From contig CAMYDW010000002.1 of assembly GCA_947254645.1 (NCBI GenBank), forward strand, positions 92,907 through 156,906: a stretch of DNA of 64,000 nt. The letters run 5' to 3'. This stretch comes from an uncultured Peptococcaceae bacterium. GTDB taxonomy: Bacteria > Bacillota > Peptococcia > Peptococcales > Peptococcaceae. The position numbers were made by a program, and so were the translations under genes. Of this stretch, positions 54,355 to 62,422 are shown one piece after another. The notes under the pieces were generated by a model. It was not told where the DNA came from. It made no database searches and saw only the letters and a program-made list of their open reading frames with translations. Position 1 is the first letter of the stretch, and each line of letters opens with the position of its first letter.

Positions 54355-55012
54355 TGCAGCAACAGTAGATATGCTTTGGCAAGGCACGCTGGAAACCTTG
54401 TACATGACAGTGGCGACCACCGTGTTGTCCTATCTTATTGGGACCCCTCTTGGGGTGCTCTTGGTCATCACTGGCAAAAATGGCATTCGTCCAATGCCCA
54501 CTTTCAACTGGGTGGTAGGCTCCATTGTCAATTTATTGCGTTCGGTGCCTTTCCTGATTTTGATGATTACCATTCAACCCTTCACCAAGCTGGTGGTAGG
54601 GTCTACCATTGGGACCAATGCAGCGATTGTGGCATTGGTGGTATCAGCCGCACCTTTTGTGGCTCGCATGGTAGAGCAATCCCTGCTTGAAATTGATGCA
54701 GGGGTGATTGAAGCAGCCCAATCCATGGGTGCAAGCAATATGCAAATTGTGCTCAAGGTCTTGTTGCCAGAAGCAAAACCATCCTTGATTAATGGGGCGT
54801 TGGTTTCTGCAACCACCATTCTTGGCTATTCAGCAATGGCTGGTTTTGTCGGTGGGCGAGGTCTTGGGGATATTGCCATCCGTTATGGGTATAATCGTTA
54901 TGAGTACGGTATCATGCTTGTGACAGTTGTTTTGTTGGTGGTGTTGGTACAAATTATCCAAGCCATTGGCACACGTGTGGTGCGCCACACTGATAAACGT
55001 ATTAATAATTAA
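54347..55012 (+). CDS. metI: Methionine ABC transporter permease MetI
   Basis: 221 residues, five helices; EAA motif region EAAQSMGASNMQIVLKVLLPEA. Membrane channel of MetNIQ. AGGAGG about 6 bases upstream of ATG 54347, within metN. Confidence 0.95.
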   Translation: MFDAATVDMLWQGTLETLYMTVATTVLSYLIGTPLGVLLVITGKNGIRPMPTFNWVVGSIVNLLRSVPFLILMITIQPFTKLVVGSTIGTNAAIVALVVSAAPFVARMVEQSLLEIDAGVIEAAQSMGASNMQIVLKVLLPEAKPSLINGALVSATTILGYSAMAGFVGGRGLGDIAIRYGYNRYEYGIMLVTVVLLVVLVQIIQAIGTRVVRHTDKRINN

Positions 55013-55036
55013 AAAAGCGTATAAGGAGGTTTTTCA

Positions 55037-55885
55037 ATGAAAAACAAAAAAATGATTGCAACCGCTCTTATCGCAACCTTGGCTCTTGGTTTATTGGCTG
55101 GTTGTGGAGCAAATGGAAACAAACAAGAAGGCAGCGCAGCGGCTGAAAAATCCAGCGATGCCAAAGTGATTAAGATTGGTGCAAGCCCATCTCCACATGA
55201 AGAAATTTTGAATCACTTCAAAGAGGACTTCAAAAAAGATGGTTACACCTTAGAAGTGGTTTCCTTCTCTGATTATGTATTGCCAAACAAATCCTTGTCT
55301 GATGGCGAAATTGATGCAAACTATTTCCAACATCTTCCTTATTTGGAAGACTTCAATAAAGAAAACAAAACCGAGCTTGTCAGTGCAACCCCTGTTCACT
55401 ATGAGCCAATGGGTATTTTCTCTGAAAAAATGAAAAGCCTCGATGCTATCAAAGAAGGCGCAAAAATTGCTGTGCCAAATGATACCTCCAATGAAGCACG
55501 TGCCTTGCTCTTGTTGCAAGAAAATGGCATCATCAAATTAAAAGAAGGTGCTGGCATCAATGCAACAGTGAAGGACATTGCAGAAAATCCAAAGAAGGTT
55601 GAAATTGTAGAATTAGAAGCAGCACAAATTCCACGTTCCTTAGGGGATGTTGATTTGGCAGTGGTCAACGGCAACTATGCCATTGCTGCAGGTCTTAAAA
55701 TTGCCGATGCCCTTGTGGTAGAAGCAAAGGACAGCTTGGCAGCACAAACCTATGCCAACATCATTGCAGTGCGTAAAGGCGAAGAAGCCAGCGAAAAAAC
55801 CAAAGAAATCATCAAAGTATTGACAAGTGAAAGTGCTAAGAAATACATTGAAGAAAACTACAAAGGCGCTGTTCTTCCAGTATAA
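55037..55885 (+). CDS. metQ: Methionine-binding lipoprotein MetQ
   Basis: 282 residues. Lipobox LLAGCGA, then an NlpA-type binding domain (IGASPSPHEEILNHF, DANYFQHLPYLEDF). Delivers methionine to MetNI. AAGGAGG upstream of the ATG. Terminator at 55892-55921 closes the operon. Confidence 0.95.
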   Translation: MKNKKMIATALIATLALGLLAGCGANGNKQEGSAAAEKSSDAKVIKIGASPSPHEEILNHFKEDFKKDGYTLEVVSFSDYVLPNKSLSDGEIDANYFQHLPYLEDFNKENKTELVSATPVHYEPMGIFSEKMKSLDAIKEGAKIAVPNDTSNEARALLLLQENGIIKLKEGAGINATVKDIAENPKKVEIVELEAAQIPRSLGDVDLAVVNGNYAIAAGLKIADALVVEAKDSLAAQTYANIIAVRKGEEASEKTKEIIKVLTSESAKKYIEENYKGAVLPV

Positions 55886-55891
55886 TGAAAT

Positions 55892-55921
55892 AAAAAGAAC
55901 CCTTTTAAAGGGTTCTTTTTT
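55892..55921 (+). terminator. Terminator of the methionine operon
   Basis: A 13-bp palindromic stem followed by T6. Confidence 0.93.
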
Positions 55922-56024
55922 ATTGCTATAAATGAGGTAAAAATGGGAATTATTAAAGGATATACACTTGTCAGAATGGAGGGGGTATAATAAAATAAAA
56001 GTAGTAAGAAGGGAGGCTGTCATA

Positions 56025-56198
56025 ATGAGTACAAGAGATGACGGTTGTCAAAACGCGAAAAGAGTTGCTTCTAAATATGGGTATACTATTGTCTGCGATG
56101 AAGACAGAGTAGAAGAAGCAATCGAAGTTGCAGAGGGATGTCAAAACGCAAAAGAAGTTGCTTCTAAGTATGGCTTTACTGTTGTTTGCGACGAATAG
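56025..56198 (+). CDS. Acidic small protein with two C-x15-C repeats (copy B)
   Basis: 57 residues from ATG 56025 (GGGAGG 9 bases upstream). Two repeats, Cys8 to Cys24 and Cys39 to Cys55, each C-Q-N-A-K-x-V-A-S-K-Y-G-[YF]-T-[IV]-V-C-D-E. The same spacing and core (VASK-x-G-x-x-VVC-D/E) as copy A at 30869. The linker is acidic and the protein ends in CDE. The repeat DNA is also similar within the gene, suggesting recent internal duplication. TATAAT at 55985-55990. No named family known to me. Confidence 0.72.
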   Translation: MSTRDDGCQNAKRVASKYGYTIVCDEDRVEEAIEVAEGCQNAKEVASKYGFTVVCDE

Positions 56199-56222
56199 TC
56201 CACGATTAGCCTTAAAATTTTA

Positions 56223-56270
56223 AAAGTGCGTCCTGTTGATAGGGAAACCCTTAAGAGGACGCATTTTTTT
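56223..56270 (+). terminator. Terminator after the Cys-repeat gene B
   Basis: GTGCGTCCT pairs with AGGACGCAT around an inner GGG/CCC hairpin; T7 follows. Confidence 0.88.
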
Positions 56271-56351
56271 ATTTGCCTGTGCTAATTTATCGGTTTAATA
56301 AATAAAAGCCCTGGGTAAGTGGTCTATATGAAGTAAAGGGTGTGATAAAAG

Positions 56352-56984
56352 ATGTTTATGCCGATGTTAGAGCGGCTAGAAGCAGCGGTCAAAGACAAGG
56401 AACAAATTCAAATCCGCAGTTTATTTGACTCAGAAACCAGTTTTTGGATGACTGCAGCAGCTGCAACAAGCTTTTCACTGCAATCCTATTTAGAAGCCAC
56501 CGATGAACCAAGTTATCGTGAGGAAACAGAAGCGATGCTTCAAACATTTAATCAATGCTTGCGTGCAGGTGAAGTGGAAGAGGAAGTAGTCCTCGAAAGC
56601 AAGGAAAAAACACTGGCCAATCTTGAAGCAATTTGTGTACATGAGAAAAAAATCTGTGCCTTTAATTTAGAAACAAGTTTGCCTGTTTGCTTTTCTTTCA
56701 CCTCTTATTGGCTGTTGACGAAGCTGATTGAAGTAGAGTGGCAAAAGCTATTAGATGAAGAGACAGTGTTGTCGACCTATCAATTTTTAGATGGGGTTAT
56801 TTATGACCGTGGGGAACTGAATACCATTCGTGAAAGCATGGCAAAGGGTGCCTTAGAGGATGACGAAATGGTATATATTCGTACCCATTGGCAGCAAGCA
56901 CGTCTTTTCTTTAACAGATTATACAATGAAATGCAGTTATTGGCAGCTGGCGTGATACCCTTTGAAAGTATTCGCCGCCGATAA
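56352..56984 (+). CDS. Uncharacterised mostly helical cytosolic protein
   Basis: 210 residues, acidic, helical by composition, no signal sequence, no known motif. ATG 56352 has only a weak ribosome binding site (GTAAAGGGTG). Located between the Cys-repeat gene and tRNA-Arg. Confidence 0.72.
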   Translation: MFMPMLERLEAAVKDKEQIQIRSLFDSETSFWMTAAAATSFSLQSYLEATDEPSYREETEAMLQTFNQCLRAGEVEEEVVLESKEKTLANLEAICVHEKKICAFNLETSLPVCFSFTSYWLLTKLIEVEWQKLLDEETVLSTYQFLDGVIYDRGELNTIRESMAKGALEDDEMVYIRTHWQQARLFFNRLYNEMQLLAAGVIPFESIRRR

Positions 56985-57054
56985 AGAAACATAATTACAT
57001 CTGTTGGTGTAACTATGTTTCTTTGCTGCGTCTTGAAAATGTGGCAGATTGTGT

Positions 57055-57127
57055 GCCGGTGTAGCTCAGAGGATAGAGCAGTGGTTTCCTAAACCATTGG
57101 CCGCAGGTTCGACTCCTGTCACTGGCG
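57055..57127 (+). tRNA. tRNA-Arg (anticodon CCT)
   Basis: Acceptor GCCGGTG/CACTGGC (one G-U), D-arm GTAGCTCAGAGGATAGAGC, anticodon loop TTCCTAA with CCT, T-arm GCAGGTTCGACTCCTGT. Reads AGG. No CCA encoded. Confidence 0.95.
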
Positions 57128-57158
57128 TCTTTGGAATTTAAATTTAGGAGGAATAATC

Positions 57159-58094
57159 ATGTTTGATGTGGCAATTATTGGCGCTGGCCCTGCTGGTATG
57201 ACAGCAAGTATTTATGCACGCCGTGCAGGTTATAGCGTAGTAATGTTTGAAATGAGTGTGCCAGGTGGTCAGTTAGCAACCACCGATAGTATTGAAAACT
57301 TTCCTGGCTATCCACAAGGGATCAATGGCTCTGAATTGAGTATGAAATTTTATGAGCATGCCCTTTCCTTTGGTGTAGAATCTGTCTTTGGCAAAGTGAT
57401 TTCCCTAGAATTGGAAGGCCCTGTGAAAAAAATCTATGCCGATGATGGCACTGGTGAAAAGGCCTTTGAAGCGCGTACCGTCATCATTGCAACAGGTGGT
57501 CGCCCACGTCCTTTGGGTGTGCCAAATGAAGACAAGTTCCGTGGCAAAGGGGTATCCTATTGCGGCACCTGCGATGGCTTCTTCTTTAGAGATAAAGATG
57601 TATGTGTCGTTGGTGGCGGGGATGTGGCTGTTGAAGATGCTGTTTACCTTGCCAATATGTGCAACAGCGTGACTGTTTTCCACCGTCGTGATGAATTGCG
57701 TGCGAATAAACGCAGTCAAGAAGTGGCTTTTGCCAACGATAAAATCACCTTTGTATGGGACACCGTGGTTACTGCTATTGATGGCGCTGAAAAGCTTTCC
57801 ACAGTGAGCACCAAAAATGTAAAAACAGGTGAAGAAAAAGTTTGGCATTTTGATGGCTGCTTTGTTTTTGTAGGCTATTTGCCAAATACAGAAATGTTGC
57901 CAGCTGTTTTAGAAAAAGATAAACAAGGTTATATTATTACTAACGGAGAAATGGCAACCAACATCCCAGGCGTTTATGCCATTGGTGATGTACGTCAAAA
58001 GCATATTCGTCAAGTATCTACTGCCGTTGGTGATGCGGGCATCGTTATGAGTGATGTAGAGCGTTATCTTCGTGAAGGAGGAGCAGGACAATGA
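57159..58094 (+). CDS. trxB: Thioredoxin reductase
   Basis: 311 residues. FAD motif IIGAGPAGMTA, NADPH motif VVGGGDVAVEDA, redox pair Cys135-Cys138 in SYCGTCDGFF. Reduces thioredoxin-like proteins with NAD(P)H. The gene overlaps by ATGA a small membrane-protein gene, and is followed by a variant rubredoxin; redox function links all three. AGGAGG upstream. Confidence 0.93.
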   Translation: MFDVAIIGAGPAGMTASIYARRAGYSVVMFEMSVPGGQLATTDSIENFPGYPQGINGSELSMKFYEHALSFGVESVFGKVISLELEGPVKKIYADDGTGEKAFEARTVIIATGGRPRPLGVPNEDKFRGKGVSYCGTCDGFFFRDKDVCVVGGGDVAVEDAVYLANMCNSVTVFHRRDELRANKRSQEVAFANDKITFVWDTVVTAIDGAEKLSTVSTKNVKTGEEKVWHFDGCFVFVGYLPNTEMLPAVLEKDKQGYIITNGEMATNIPGVYAIGDVRQKHIRQVSTAVGDAGIVMSDVERYLREGGAGQ

Positions 58095-58198
58095 GAAAGC
58101 AAAGTACTCTGAAAAGAGTGGCACTCATTCTTCTTGTATTGATGATTAGTGTAGGGCTTTTATTACCATATTTTCTTTCGTTGGCAGCAGCTTTTTAA
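58091..58198 (+). CDS. 35-residue membrane protein coupled to trxB
   Basis: ATG 58091 overlaps the trxB stop (ATGA); GAAGGAGGAG lies upstream in trxB. The product is one hydrophobic helix with a Lys/Arg N-terminus. Function unknown; coupling to trxB is the only hint. Confidence 0.55.
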   Translation: MRKQSTLKRVALILLVLMISVGLLLPYFLSLAAAF

Positions 58199-58226
58199 AT
58201 GATAAAAAAATAGGAGGATGACAAAA

Positions 58227-58415
58227 ATGAGCGAAGAAAAAGACATGAGAATTTATCAATGCCAAATGGCAACCTGTGGGTATATGTATATGCCTACCAA
58301 AGGAGATAGAAAAGGCGGTATTGAAAAAGGCACTTCTTTTGAGGATCTTCCAGATACCTGGAAATGCCCATTATGTGGGGCGAATAAAAAAGCTTTTAAA
58401 CCACTTGATGACTAA
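58227..58415 (+). CDS. Rubredoxin-like protein with CX4C first ligand pair
   Basis: 62 residues from ATG 58227 (AGGAGG 9 bases upstream). Rubredoxin motifs CGYMY and FEDLPDTWKCPLCGANK. The second pair is the normal CPLC (Cys47, Cys50), but the first is Cys12-x4-Cys17 rather than CX2C. Iron site geometry could be altered. Likely electron carrier beside thioredoxin reductase. Confidence 0.85.
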   Translation: MSEEKDMRIYQCQMATCGYMYMPTKGDRKGGIEKGTSFEDLPDTWKCPLCGANKKAFKPLDD

Positions 58416-58427
58416 TACGATGATCGA

Positions 58428-58462
58428 AGAGCATCTCGCGAAAGTGAGATGCTCTATTTTTA
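58428..58462 (+). terminator. Terminator after the rubredoxin-like gene
   Basis: A 10-bp stem (58428-58437 with 58446-58455) then ATTTTTAT. Confidence 0.8.
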
Positions 58463-58478
58463 TATTGGAGGAAATGGC

Positions 58479-58596
58479 GTGAAGGAATGGCTTAAAGAAT
58501 TTTATCCTCAGTTTGGAAGCTATTTTGGCATCCTTGGTTATTCTGTCGGTATTTATCGGCATTGTCTGGAAGGACGTTAGTAAGACGCGTCAATAA
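58479..58596 (+). pseudogene. Small membrane-protein gene apparently broken by one extra T
   Basis: GTG 58479 has a good ribosome binding site (GGAGGAAATGGC). The frame starting there ends at TAG 58580 and codes for nothing membrane-like after about residue 8. If one T of the TTTT run at 58500-58503 is removed, the frame gives a natural small membrane protein: MKEWLKEFILSLEAI, one hydrophobic helix, and a VSKTRQ tail ending at TAA 58596. So either a +1 frameshift, a sequencing error or a programmed shift occurred. Confidence 0.4.
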
Positions 58597-58633
58597 AAAA
58601 AGTGCACAAGCCTTAGGCTGGTGCACTTTTTTT
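58595..58633. terminator. Bidirectional terminator
   Basis: Stem AAAAAAGTGCAC/GTGCACTTTTTT with inner AGCC/GGCT, between convergent genes. Confidence 0.92.
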
Positions 58634-58634
58634 A

Positions 58635-59708
58635 TTATTTTTGATAGCTTTCGATGACATCGAAAGCTTTAAGAATACGTTCTTTGGTGATTTCATAAGG
58701 AGAATCTACCACATCCCCAGTGGCAAGGGTCGCTGCAATCAATTCATCGAAGTGTTCTGGCGCCAATTCGACTTGTGTGTAGGAAGTCGGTAGATTGATT
58801 GATTGATTGAAGGCATATACTTCTTCAAAGGCTTCTGTTTGCTCATCCATTGCCAACAAGAGGAGGATGCCATAAGCAACCAATTCCCCATGCAAATGAT
58901 TTTTTTCAATGTGTGGGAAGTGGGTGCAGCCATAATAGAAGGAGTGTGCCAAAGCACTGTTGTAGACATTGTCTACCAATACAGAGACAAGCCCAGTGTT
59001 GATGATGATGGTGAGGATGACCAATGCGAGGTCGTCGCCCACAATGCCTGCTTTGCAATCAGAAAGGGCTTTCTTGCCATGCTTGAGTAGGTCGGCGGCA
59101 CAGTGGCTTGCAATATCTACCCCAAGGCGGTTGGAGTGATTGAGGGCTTTGCCGCGCGCCTTAAAGGTGCTTTCGTATTGTTTGGAGAGGGCATCGCCAA
59201 TACCGGCCCAGAGGTATTCGATTGGCGCTTCACCAATGATTTTGGTATTGATAAAGGTATGGATAGGGGGACGCTGTGCCCAGTACAAGCCTTTCATGGA
59301 GTGATCATCGTGATAGACCACGCACACCTTGGTGATAGGGGCACAGTTGGAAGCGATGGTTGGAAAGGTAAAGACAGGCTTATCAAGTCGGTCCCCAACC
59401 ACTTTGCAGGTATCTACTGCACGACCGCCACCGACAGCAAAAATCATATCTGCTTCACGAACGGTTTCATTCTGATAGAGGGCTTCGATGTTGCATTCGC
59501 AAGAATCGCCGCCATAAGGAATGAATCCAGTGAGGGTGATGGCATCGCCAGCACCAGCTTTAATGGCGTCGCCAGCTTTTTTGAGGGCTGTTTCCCCGCC
59601 AATGACACAAGCGGTTTTGCCGTAGCTTTTGCAGACAGTAGGAATTGCTTCATATACGTTTCCATCGCCGATGGTATATTGAGGTAAGTAAACGCCGTAA
59701 TTTTCCAT
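58635..59708 (-). CDS. Iron-type glycerol dehydrogenase-like enzyme
   Basis: 357 residues from ATG 59708 (AGGAGG 10 bases upstream). GldA-type: AVGGGRAVDTCK, and metal ligands Asp172 (GIGDALSK), His255 (ALAHSFYYG), His273 (NHLHGELVAYG), matching the Zn/Fe site of glycerol dehydrogenase. Oxidises a polyol with NAD+; glycerol itself is not proven. Single gene. Confidence 0.88.
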   Translation of the reverse strand: MENYGVYLPQYTIGDGNVYEAIPTVCKSYGKTACVIGGETALKKAGDAIKAGAGDAITLTGFIPYGGDSCECNIEALYQNETVREADMIFAVGGGRAVDTCKVVGDRLDKPVFTFPTIASNCAPITKVCVVYHDDHSMKGLYWAQRPPIHTFINTKIIGEAPIEYLWAGIGDALSKQYESTFKARGKALNHSNRLGVDIASHCAADLLKHGKKALSDCKAGIVGDDLALVILTIIINTGLVSVLVDNVYNSALAHSFYYGCTHFPHIEKNHLHGELVAYGILLLLAMDEQTEAFEEVYAFNQSINLPTSYTQVELAPEHFDELIAATLATGDVVDSPYEITKERILKAFDVIESYQK

Positions 59709-60012
59709 AAGGTTGAGACCTCCTATAAATGATTGACTGTAGTATAACAATGAAAAGCCTAAAAATCAATAATAAATAGCATAAAAATCATAAAAGCTGA
59801 AAAATACTAGTACTGATATAAAACAGAAGATAGCAGCTCAGAAAGGTTCATAAGGAATGCTGGCAAAGTCAGAGGCGCGCATCGGTCTATATATGAAAGA
59901 AATATATCGAATGTGATACTAAAATCTTGCAATTCGCTTCTTGACGTGGTATGATAGTCCGTGTTAAATTGCTCTGTAGAGAGCTATCATTCGACAAAGG
60001 GAGGTGTTCGCA
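59709..60012. other. Intergenic region between gldA-like gene and rpsT
   Basis: 304 bases. Contains the rpsT promoter at 59927-59955 and a leader of about 50 bases; nothing else recognised. Confidence 0.7.
59927..59955 (+). promoter_or_regulatory. Promoter of rpsT
   Basis: TTGCAA (59927-59932), 17-base spacer, TATGAT (59950-59955). Confidence 0.75.
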
Positions 60013-60276
60013 TTGGCAAATATCAAGTCTGCAAAGAAACGTGCTAAGACTAACCGCGTTCGCAACCTTCGTAATGCCAGCGCTATGAGCGCTGTTCGTA
60101 CTGCTATTAAGAATTTTGACAAAGCAGTTGAAGGTGGAAATAAAGAACAAGCTGCTGAAGCAATGGCAGTTGCTGTTAAGAAAATTGACCAAGCTGGTTC
60201 CAAGGGATTGCTTCATAAGAACAATGTCGCAAACAAAAAATCTAGAATTATGAAAGCTTACAACAAAATGGCGTAA
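60013..60276 (+). CDS. rpsT: Ribosomal protein S20
   Basis: 87 residues from TTG 60013 (GGGAGG about 9 bases upstream), giving the usual start ANIKSAKKRAKT. Basic 30S subunit protein; ends NKKSRIMKAYNKMA. TTG starts occur in rpsT genes and may be used for autoregulation. Monocistronic with terminator at 60292-60317. Confidence 0.96.
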   Translation: MANIKSAKKRAKTNRVRNLRNASAMSAVRTAIKNFDKAVEGGNKEQAAEAMAVAVKKIDQAGSKGLLHKNNVANKKSRIMKAYNKMA

Positions 60277-60291
60277 GTTTTTAAATAGAAG

Positions 60292-60317
60292 AAGCTACCG
60301 TTGGGTGGCTTTTTTTA
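60292..60317 (+). terminator. Terminator of rpsT
   Basis: An 8-bp stem (one G-U) with a GTTG-type loop and T7. Confidence 0.88.
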
Positions 60318-60355
60318 TGCAATGAAATTCTTGCAAATGATAAAGGAGAAAGGGC

Positions 60356-60949
60356 ATGAAAAAATTAATCGCAATACTCCTCCTTGCAATGCAATTAACG
60401 TTGCTAGCAGGTTGTGGGCAAGAAGAAAAAACAGAAGGCGAGGAAGTCGTTATCACTGTGCCGAGAGATTTGGCAGATGATAAAACCGATGAAGAAATCA
60501 TCAACGACAGTGCCAATCAAGGCATGGAAGCGGTGATTGATCAGAAAAATGACACTGTGATTTATCATATGACACGAGAAAAAAACAATGCGGTGTTATT
60601 TGGCTTGAAAGGACAGATGGATGAAAGCATCAATGCCTATGTGCATTCTGAAGATCCTTCTGCGATATTCATCAAAAAGATTACCTATAATGAAAGCATG
60701 ACGACCTTTAATGTTGTGGTAGATAAGGCAGGCTACCTCAATCGTGTGACCGACAAGGCGCTGATGAATATTTTCTCAGCAGGAGCCACTTATCAACTTT
60801 TCTCAGGGAAAAAGCCAGAAAAAATTGATGTAAAGCTGCGTATCATTGCAGAAAACAAAAAGAAGCCTTTTGAAATACGCACCATGATGGAGAACTCTGC
60901 CAATGCCAGTGATGCAGATGGCTCTCATAGTGTGAATAATGCCGATTAA
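60356..60949 (+). CDS. Secreted lipoprotein of unknown function
   Basis: 197 residues. Signal peptide and lipobox TLLAGCG (Cys20). The mature part has a possible Ig-like/antigen-type fold but no motif I know. GGAGAAAGGG precedes the ATG. Single gene with own terminator. Confidence 0.83.
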   Translation: MKKLIAILLLAMQLTLLAGCGQEEKTEGEEVVITVPRDLADDKTDEEIINDSANQGMEAVIDQKNDTVIYHMTREKNNAVLFGLKGQMDESINAYVHSEDPSAIFIKKITYNESMTTFNVVVDKAGYLNRVTDKALMNIFSAGATYQLFSGKKPEKIDVKLRIIAENKKKPFEIRTMMENSANASDADGSHSVNNAD

Positions 60950-60977
60950 GAGAACACCCGGGTGTTCTCTTTTTTTT
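60949..60977 (+). terminator. Terminator of the lipoprotein gene
   Basis: An 11-bp palindrome (CCCGGG centre) with T7. Confidence 0.92.
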
Positions 60978-61126
60978 AATCATAAAAAAAACTAGAAAAA
61001 AAAAACAAGGAATGATATCATAAGAAAAAATAATGATACATATAAATAAAAAAAGGAGGCATATCTATATAATTTGTAATCTCGTTTTTATCCGATTGAA
61101 ATATTTTTACAGAAAGAAGCATAAAA

Positions 61127-62047
61127 ATGTTTAAAAAATTTATGGCAACAACACTTGTGGTGGGTCTTTTATCATTAGGATTTGTTGGAAATTTAAGTGC
61201 AGCGGAAGGGATTATTGTATCTCCTGAAAATAACGAGACAAAATCTTATGAAGAAATTATGAAGATGCCAGGTAGTATTTCTGTGAATGAATATGAAGTG
61301 CTCAAAGAAATAAGAGAAAACTCTTCTTATGAGTTAAAGGCTAAAGGGTATAGTCATGAAATGATTAATGAATTTAAAGCCATCAAAGATGAAGATATTT
61401 ATGAAAATTTAAAGGAACATGCTCAGTTAGATGAAAATGAATTGAAAATAATGGGTTTAAGTGATGAGCAAATAGCTTATGTGAAAAATCCTGAAACTTG
61501 GACTAATACAACGCTTTCTGATTTGCCAGAAGATATTATAATGGCATTATCGGCATCACTTAGTATGTGGGCAGAAACAGGCTTTTATGATAGAAATTCT
61601 TTGCATGCAACTTATTCTGTTTTTTGGGCATGGTCTGCTCGCCCGCACAGCCGCTTTACAGATTGCATTGGTTCTTCTTTTGTTAATAGTTATAGTGCAA
61701 GTAGTGCTTCTACGGGAATTGTCACTTATGTTGATGAAAATAACTGGGGCAATCCTGTTGTTGTTCGATACCCCGTTTTAAGATATCCAAATGCGGGTGT
61801 AAGTATGACTTTCCCTATGAACCATTATACTTCTACAGGTCCTCAATGGGGTAAAAATGGCAAAATGTTTGTTGATATTACAGGCGTTGCGGCTCCTCAG
61901 TCTATTCTCACTTTGTCTGCCTATGGTCACTCAAGAATTGCACTGAATCCAAGTATAAGTTTTAATCTGTCGGGTGATTTAGGTTTTTCATTTAATCCTG
62001 CTATAAATATAATAACGATGAATCAAATTAATCATGATATTTGGTAA
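61127..62047 (+). CDS. Secreted AT-rich-coded beta-rich protein of unknown function
   Basis: 306 residues. Signal peptide about 1-26 (VGNLSAA). An acidic helical segment (about 40-150) is followed by a beta-rich domain with TYSVFWAWSARPHSRFTD and many Ser/Asn/Tyr residues. Codon use is AT-richer than in the surrounding genes, with many AAA, ATT and GAT codons, hinting at transfer. Followed by a small membrane protein gene 33 bases on, possibly a partner. No family named. Confidence 0.78.
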   Translation: MFKKFMATTLVVGLLSLGFVGNLSAAEGIIVSPENNETKSYEEIMKMPGSISVNEYEVLKEIRENSSYELKAKGYSHEMINEFKAIKDEDIYENLKEHAQLDENELKIMGLSDEQIAYVKNPETWTNTTLSDLPEDIIMALSASLSMWAETGFYDRNSLHATYSVFWAWSARPHSRFTDCIGSSFVNSYSASSASTGIVTYVDENNWGNPVVVRYPVLRYPNAGVSMTFPMNHYTSTGPQWGKNGKMFVDITGVAAPQSILTLSAYGHSRIALNPSISFNLSGDLGFSFNPAINIITMNQINHDIW

Positions 62048-62080
62048 AATGTGTTTGATGAAACGAGAGGAGGGTTTTTT

Positions 62081-62308
62081 GTGCATAATGATGGAAGACC
62101 GTCAGCGTTGGTATACCTTTGGTTGTTGGCAACACCTTTGGTAGGATGGTTCTTTGCGTGGTTCTCGCCATTTAATGATGGGACAGTGTTCATAGGATCG
62201 GCGACAGGAGTTCTGATTTATCTTGGGGCCATCGTCCTCTATGAAATACGAGCGTGGGGAAAATTCTTGTTGCGTGCCATTGAAGTATATACAGAAGACA
62301 ATAAATAG
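62081..62308 (+). CDS. Small two-helix membrane protein after the secreted protein gene
   Basis: 75 residues from GTG 62081 (AGAGGAGGG 6 bases upstream; a GTG at 62051 has no such site). Two hydrophobic helices (about 10-29 and 37-56) and an acidic tail. May be a transporter, immunity or anchor partner of the upstream protein; this is only context. Confidence 0.68.
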   Translation: MHNDGRPSALVYLWLLATPLVGWFFAWFSPFNDGTVFIGSATGVLIYLGAIVLYEIRAWGKFLLRAIEVYTEDNK

Positions 62309-62422
62309 TTATCAAGCGTAGTGGTTTTCTGCTACGCTTTTTTTGTTGCCTTGTTTCGCATGGACAAAGAAACTGCCACAAGTTATAATGAAATGAATGA
62401 GAATGGATAGGAGGCGTGCGCA

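Noticed and set aside
53674..54420. 248-residue frame opposite metN
   Set aside because: Shadow of metN, no ribosome binding site.
59103..59687. 194-residue frame on the plus strand opposite the glycerol dehydrogenase-like gene
   Set aside because: Antisense of a gene with intact catalytic motifs.
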